From the NCBI GenBank assembly GCA_002477595.1, contig DLQN01000114.1, positions 1 to 25,825 on the forward strand: 25,825 nt of DNA. Direction: 5' to 3'. The notes beneath the pieces were generated by a model. That model ran no database searches. It worked only from the letters and a program-made list of their open reading frames with translations, and had not been told where the DNA came from. A program made the translations under genes and the position numbers. This DNA comes from Roseivirga sp. UBA7431 (lineage in GTDB: Bacteria > Bacteroidota > Bacteroidia > Cytophagales > Cyclobacteriaceae). Below are positions 22,346-25,825 of the stretch, one piece after another (the first letter of the stretch is position 1; each line of letters opens with the position of its first letter).

Positions 22346-23086
22346 GTGATTAAAAACCTGATTCAATATATCTACACTGGCTGGTGCGGCATTATGTTCG
22401 TTATACCCATGGTGATCTTTTCTCCGCTAATGGTCATTCCTTTGTTGATCTCGAGAAAACTTGATGGTATTACCTTTTTTTTCATTCGCTGCTGGGTGTA
22501 CATGTTTGGCATCACCACTGGCATTTGGTTTATCGGCCACAATAAAAAATCCGTAGACCGTAAGCGATCCTACATTTTTGTAATTAATCATACTTCCTTA
22601 TTGGATGCCTGCGCCATTCCCATTGCCATTCCATCAAGCCTAGTTGGGCTTGGGAAAAAAGAACTCTCAAAAATTCCAATTTTCGGGTGGGTAACCAGTC
22701 GTTGGGCCATATGGGTGGATCGTTCTAGCCCAGAAAGCAGGCGCGAGGGGAGCCAAAAAATGAAGGAAGTTTTAAAAGGTGGTACGTCAGTATTGATTGC
22801 GCCAGAAGGCACCAGAAATAATACAGATGAATTACTCCTTCCCTTCAGACATGGTCCCTTTCGTTTGGCCATTGAATCCCAAATCTCTATTATACCTGTC
22901 ATCATCCATGATGCGGATAAATTGATGAGGCGCGGAAGTCTTTTATTGAAACCTGGCGTTGTTCACTCCTATGTGCTTCCCGAAGTGCCTGTTAAAGGAC
23001 TCACGGAGGACAATGTAACTGACTTGACTGACAAGGTTTTTAAAATGATGAAAGAAAAGATAGTAGAGCTGAATGGAAGCCGCTAA
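22346..23086 (+). CDS. 1-acyl-sn-glycerol-3-phosphate acyltransferase (PlsC-like)
   Basis: This 246-residue protein begins at a GTG (22346). Two N-terminal membrane segments span about 14-35 and 43-63. The acyltransferase signature follows: NHTSLLD with H82 and D87 (HX4D catalytic pair), then PIFGWVTSRWAIWVDR, and APEGTRN with E154-G155-T156-R157 for phosphate binding. A later IIPVIIHDA block is also typical. It would add the second acyl chain to lysophosphatidate at the inner membrane during phospholipid synthesis; some family members use other lyso-lipids. The next gene begins 54 nt downstream on the same strand, so co-transcription is likely. Confidence 0.9.
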   Translation: MIKNLIQYIYTGWCGIMFVIPMVIFSPLMVIPLLISRKLDGITFFFIRCWVYMFGITTGIWFIGHNKKSVDRKRSYIFVINHTSLLDACAIPIAIPSSLVGLGKKELSKIPIFGWVTSRWAIWVDRSSPESRREGSQKMKEVLKGGTSVLIAPEGTRNNTDELLLPFRHGPFRLAIESQISIIPVIIHDADKLMRRGSLLLKPGVVHSYVLPEVPVKGLTEDNVTDLTDKVFKMMKEKIVELNGSR

Positions 23087-23140
23087 TTTTGTTTGGCACT
23101 GTTTTTTCAATGGTCAATACAAAATCAAAAAATAAGGCTT

Positions 23141-24289
23141 ATGAACACTTTTCACAAAACTATCTTACTTGGGTTCATAGCACTTTCACTTGCCGCATGT
23201 GCAACTGGGAAAAATGCCTTTGATAAAGGTGATTATGAAACTGCCTTGGATCGCTCAGTTAATCGCTTACAAGCAAATCCCAATAACAAAAAAGCACAAG
23301 GTGTCTTAATTGATGGCTATCGAGTAGCCTCTGAATTTCACTTAAAACGCGTACAGCAATTCAATAAAGGTGGAGACACCTTTATGTGGGAAGGTATTTA
23401 TAATGAGTATGCGAAACTGAATAGGTATTACCAAGATATACAAAGGTGTCCTTCTTGCATGGACTTAGTTGCTCCACGGGAATACATAGCTGAGCAAAGA
23501 GAGGCCGGTGAGCGCGCTGCAGCAGTGCAATTAGCACTAGGCACTGACGCCCTAGCAATCAATACGATAGAAACAGGACGACAAGCCTTTGGTCACTTTG
23601 AGAGGGCTTTGAGGTATTCCAATAATATTCAGGGTATCGATTCTCTACTGTCTCAGGCACGCCAAGTGGCGACAGTACGTGTTTTAATAGAACCAATCCC
23701 TATTCATTCTAGAAACTTGGAGTTGACTAACGAGTATTTTGAAAATAAAATGTTCGAATACCTTGATCGCTACAGCCAAGATCGATTCGTACGGTTCCTT
23801 ACTATGAGCGAATCGGAGCAACAAGAGATTCAACCTGACCACATTCTATCAATGGGTTTTGATGATTTCGTTTTGGGACAAGCCAAAATTGTTACAAAAA
23901 TAGTTGAGCTAAAAAGAGACAGCGTAGTAGTCGGACAATACAAAGACAATAGCGGAGTCGAGCATGATGTTTTCGGCACTGTAAAAGCCGAGTTTACATC
24001 AAATGCGAAAACGCTCTTCTCTGCCGGAGTTCTAAATTTCGAAATTCGAGATGCCTATACTGATAAAGTGCTTACTAACCGAAAAATTAGAAGTGAAGAT
24101 ATCTGGAGACATGAGTGGGCCTCTTTCAATGGAGATGAACGTGCTTTGAATAAGGATGAAATTCAACAATCAAAGCGAAAAGAGTTGCCGCCTCCTAGCC
24201 CACAAACACTTTTCATAAGTTTCATTGATAGGGTGTATGAACAAGTCGAAGGGAATGTTCGGCAGTTTTATCAAAACACTAAGTTTTAG
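23141..24289 (+). CDS. TPR-like lipoprotein of unknown function
   Basis: The start chosen is the ATG at 23141 (382 residues), because it opens a clean lipoprotein signal MNTFHKTILLGFIALSLAAC with the acylated Cys at 20. A TTG at 23093 would add 16 residues before the signal and is less likely. Residues about 24-65 (NAFDKGDYETALDRSVNRLQANPNNKKAQGVLIDGY) look like a TPR repeat. A helical region and then a beta-rich C-terminal half follow (VRVLIEPIPIHSRNLELTNEYF..., FGTVKAEFTSNAKTLFSAGVLNFEIRDAYTDKVL). I know similar lipoproteins in Bacteroidota only as hypothetical. It follows the plsC-like gene by 54 nt. Confidence 0.75.
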   Translation: MNTFHKTILLGFIALSLAACATGKNAFDKGDYETALDRSVNRLQANPNNKKAQGVLIDGYRVASEFHLKRVQQFNKGGDTFMWEGIYNEYAKLNRYYQDIQRCPSCMDLVAPREYIAEQREAGERAAAVQLALGTDALAINTIETGRQAFGHFERALRYSNNIQGIDSLLSQARQVATVRVLIEPIPIHSRNLELTNEYFENKMFEYLDRYSQDRFVRFLTMSESEQQEIQPDHILSMGFDDFVLGQAKIVTKIVELKRDSVVVGQYKDNSGVEHDVFGTVKAEFTSNAKTLFSAGVLNFEIRDAYTDKVLTNRKIRSEDIWRHEWASFNGDERALNKDEIQQSKRKELPPPSPQTLFISFIDRVYEQVEGNVRQFYQNTKF

Positions 24290-24297
24290 AATTGAGA

Positions 24298-24320
24298 CCA
24301 AAATTACTTGGGCTTTTTTT
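24298..24320 (+). terminator. Weak possible terminator after the TPR-like lipoprotein gene
   Basis: A short CCAA/TTGG stem is followed closely by a run of seven T (within 24313-24320). The stem is only about four pairs, so this is doubtful. Confidence 0.3.
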
Positions 24321-24365
24321 CAGTTCATTTGGTGTGTTAGCTGAGATATAGTTGTAAATTTTGCC

Positions 24366-25145
24366 ATGACTAAGTCCGCAAACAAACTATGGGCACTCGC
24401 AAATGCCTTTGTACTCCTTTTAGTTATTTATTGGAATTACTACGCCAATGCACAGGGTATCAATGAAAATTCAGTGGGCTCATTAAGTGCTGAGTACGAC
24501 AACCTGTTTACCCCGTCTAGCTATGCATTCTCCATTTGGGGCTTAATCTATATTGCATTAACAATCAACGCAGCATTTCAAGTGCGGGCAGCTTTCAAAA
24601 ACATTAACACCTCATTTTTCAAACCCCTTGGACCATTTTTAATGGTCGCCAATATTGGAAATGCCTTGTGGATCTGGTTGTGGCTAACAGAACGCACTGG
24701 ATTAAGCGTCATCACCATGCTAGTAATTCTTGTGTGCCTATTAACAGCAGTCATTCGATTGGGAATCAAAAGCGGAGACCGTAGCCCCGGTGCAATCAAA
24801 CGATGGGTATGGTGGCCTATTTCATTGTATGCAGGGTGGATCACGGTTGCCACAGTAGCAAATATTTCAGCTTATCTGGCTAAAATTAATTGGAGTCTCT
24901 GGCTCACTGAAGTCAACTGGGCCATCACAATGATTATAATCGCTGCAATTGTATATCTCTTTGTTTTGATCAAAAGAGGTATGATTACCTTTTCACTGGT
25001 GGGGGTTTGGGCGTTTGCAGCCATAGCCCACAAACAGTGGGGTATGATACCTGGACTTGCTTGGGTAGCAGCAGCTTCGGCCGCGATCATCTTCATTTTT
25101 GCCATAGTAACTAAAGTGAAAGACCTACCATTAAAGTCGGCATAA
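24366..25145 (+). CDS. TspO/MBR-like tryptophan-rich membrane protein
   Basis: This 259-residue protein has about seven hydrophobic segments and many Trp residues. The phrase LFTPSSYAFSIWGLIYIAL at about 48-66 matches the conserved TP..YAFSIWGLIY motif of the longer, Bacteroidota-type tryptophan-rich sensory proteins. Classical TspO proteins have five helices and about 160 residues, so this is the long variant. TspO proteins bind porphyrins and have proposed roles in stress response. The ligand here is unknown. It is a separate ATG-started gene, 76 nt after the TPR-like lipoprotein. Confidence 0.78.
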   Translation: MTKSANKLWALANAFVLLLVIYWNYYANAQGINENSVGSLSAEYDNLFTPSSYAFSIWGLIYIALTINAAFQVRAAFKNINTSFFKPLGPFLMVANIGNALWIWLWLTERTGLSVITMLVILVCLLTAVIRLGIKSGDRSPGAIKRWVWWPISLYAGWITVATVANISAYLAKINWSLWLTEVNWAITMIIIAAIVYLFVLIKRGMITFSLVGVWAFAAIAHKQWGMIPGLAWVAAASAAIIFIFAIVTKVKDLPLKSA

Positions 25146-25201
25146 GGAGCCTTCCATTCTGTCTTTAGTAGAAATGCCTGCAGGGTAAATAGTTTCTACT
25201 A

Positions 25202-25226
25202 TGGTCTCAGCGAGACGCTAAGACCA
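25202..25226. repeat. Single REP-like hairpin of a second type
   Basis: TGGTCT(C)AGCG and CGCT(A)AGACCA pair around the loop AGA, with one C-A opposition that becomes a U-G pair on the minus strand. Size, internal irregularity and 3-nt loop resemble the hairpins around the RAYT gene, but the sequence differs. Confidence 0.55.
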
Positions 25227-25331
25227 ATGGAAATCTCGTTCTTGGTAATGTGGTGCTGATACCAACCGTTCTGACTCACTTAAATACAATTGAATTGGTA
25301 GTCCTTAAATCAAGTATCTGATTCTAGCTTA

Positions 25332-25355
25332 ACTCTCCATTGTAGATGGAGGAGT
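25332..25355 (+). terminator. Possible terminator hairpin between the TspO-like gene and the hydrolase gene
   Basis: ACTCTCCAT (25332-25340) pairs with ATGGAGGAGT (25346-25355) with one bulged G and a 5-nt loop; CTTTG follows. The T run is poor. It lies about 190 nt after the TspO-like stop. Confidence 0.35.
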
Positions 25356-25473
25356 CTTTGTTGATCACCGATGAGAGTACATCAAGAATATTATCGTTGA
25401 CTAAGTGAAAATAAATTTTCTCGATCTGTAAGTTTTACTAATACTTCTTCAACCTATAGTAAAAAATCAAGCT

Positions 25474-25825
25474 ATGGGCTTCAAAGAATTCAAGTTATCA
25501 GGGCTTTTAACGGCACTAATTATATTGAGCATAGTTCTAGTTGGGCATGCACAGTCGGAACAGAGTGCTTTACAAAACGATTTATCAGCGCACTTAAATT
25601 ATCTGCATAAGGCCAAAAGTTTCAGTGGCGAAATACTGGTTGCCAGAGACTCAGAAATAATTTTCCATGATGCAATTGGCATGGCATCGAGAGAATTGAA
25701 CATACCGATGGAGATTAACACCAAATTCCACATTGCTTCCATCACCAAAACCTTTACTGGGGCGCTGCTAAGCATCGCCAAGTCCGAAGGCAGACTAACC
25801 TTCGAAAACAAGGCAATTGACTTCA
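25474..25825 (+). CDS. Serine hydrolase of the beta-lactamase class C/PBP family, N-terminal part
   Basis: From the ATG at 25474 the frame is open to the window end (117 codons). A signal peptide (about 8-27, ending VGHAQ) leads into a domain with SFSGEILVARDSEIIFHDAIG and then FHIASITKTFTGALL. S89-I-T-K92 is the SxxK motif, in which the Ser is the nucleophile and the Lys the general base. The family includes class C beta-lactamases, D-alanyl-D-alanine peptidases and esterases. The YxN and KTG-like motifs lie beyond the window, so the substrate cannot be narrowed. Confidence 0.85.
   Translation, partial: MGFKEFKLSGLLTALIILSIVLVGHAQSEQSALQNDLSAHLNYLHKAKSFSGEILVARDSEIIFHDAIGMASRELNIPMEINTKFHIASITKTFTGALLSIAKSEGRLTFENKAIDF

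Noticed and set aside
23093..23140. TTG start for the TPR-like lipoprotein
   Set aside because: The extra 16 residues precede an intact lipoprotein signal that begins at the ATG at 23141.

Overview
The window looks like a chromosomal segment of a Bacteroidota bacterium, most likely a Cytophagales-type marine or environmental lineage. Supporting signs are a DUF5916 outer-membrane protein, a TonB receptor with a carboxypeptidase-regulatory-like N-terminal domain, DUF3347 and HYC_CC_PP proteins, many lipoproteins, and several promoters with the Bacteroidota TAnnTTTG -7 box. No ribosomal RNA, phage, integron or CRISPR array is visible. The genus cannot be named from this sequence alone.

Layout. 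1-164: 5' end of a leftward methyltransferase. 446-2947: DUF5916 beta-barrel protein. 2997-4410: tightly packed rightward set of an ACP-phosphodiesterase-like protein (apparently with a non-AUG start), a small membrane protein and the fluoride channel CrcB. 4407-5459: convergent M42 aminopeptidase, sharing its stop with crcB. 5518-6449: secreted protein with a probable frameshift near its C-terminus. 6742-6965: tRNA-Leu(GAG) with promoter and terminator, then a 12-bp palindrome in the divergent promoter region. 6983-9361: LiaF-like membrane protein plus gamma-glutamyltransferase. 9367-10346: a RAYT-type Y1 transposase embedded in two classes of 26-nt REP-like hairpins. 10374-12554: TonB receptor. 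12750-20709: leftward metal-efflux operon. 20876-21286: HYC_CC_PP protein. 21287-21494: a regulatory intergenic region with a Fur-family-type 7-1-7 palindrome. 21495-22058: lipoprotein. 22168-22278: candidate small RNA on the minus strand. 22346-25145: PlsC-like acyltransferase, TPR-like lipoprotein and a TspO/MBR-like membrane protein. 25146-25473: non-coding, with one REP-like hairpin. 25474-25825: 5' end of a serine hydrolase.

The most coherent system is the metal-handling block from about 10.4 to 22.1 kb. It contains a HYC_CC_PP protein, a CusA/CzcA-type RND pump, an acetolactate-decarboxylase-like lipoprotein, a TolC-type outer-membrane channel, a CusB-type adaptor with an N-terminal metal-binding domain and a C-terminal DUF3347, and a second free DUF3347 lipoprotein. 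A TonB receptor follows behind a terminator. The four central genes overlap by 4, 4 and 14 nt, and the last gap is 8 nt, so translation is probably coupled. Similar AACCGAAA..GTTTTCA sites precede both the HYC_CC_PP gene and the pump, suggesting shared control. The pump is most likely for monovalent copper or silver, by inference from the Cys/Met/His-rich partners.

Stretches with little content: 165-445 holds one -7-like box and a palindrome at the next start codon. 6511-6741 shows nothing I recognise. 25227-25473 holds only a weak hairpin.
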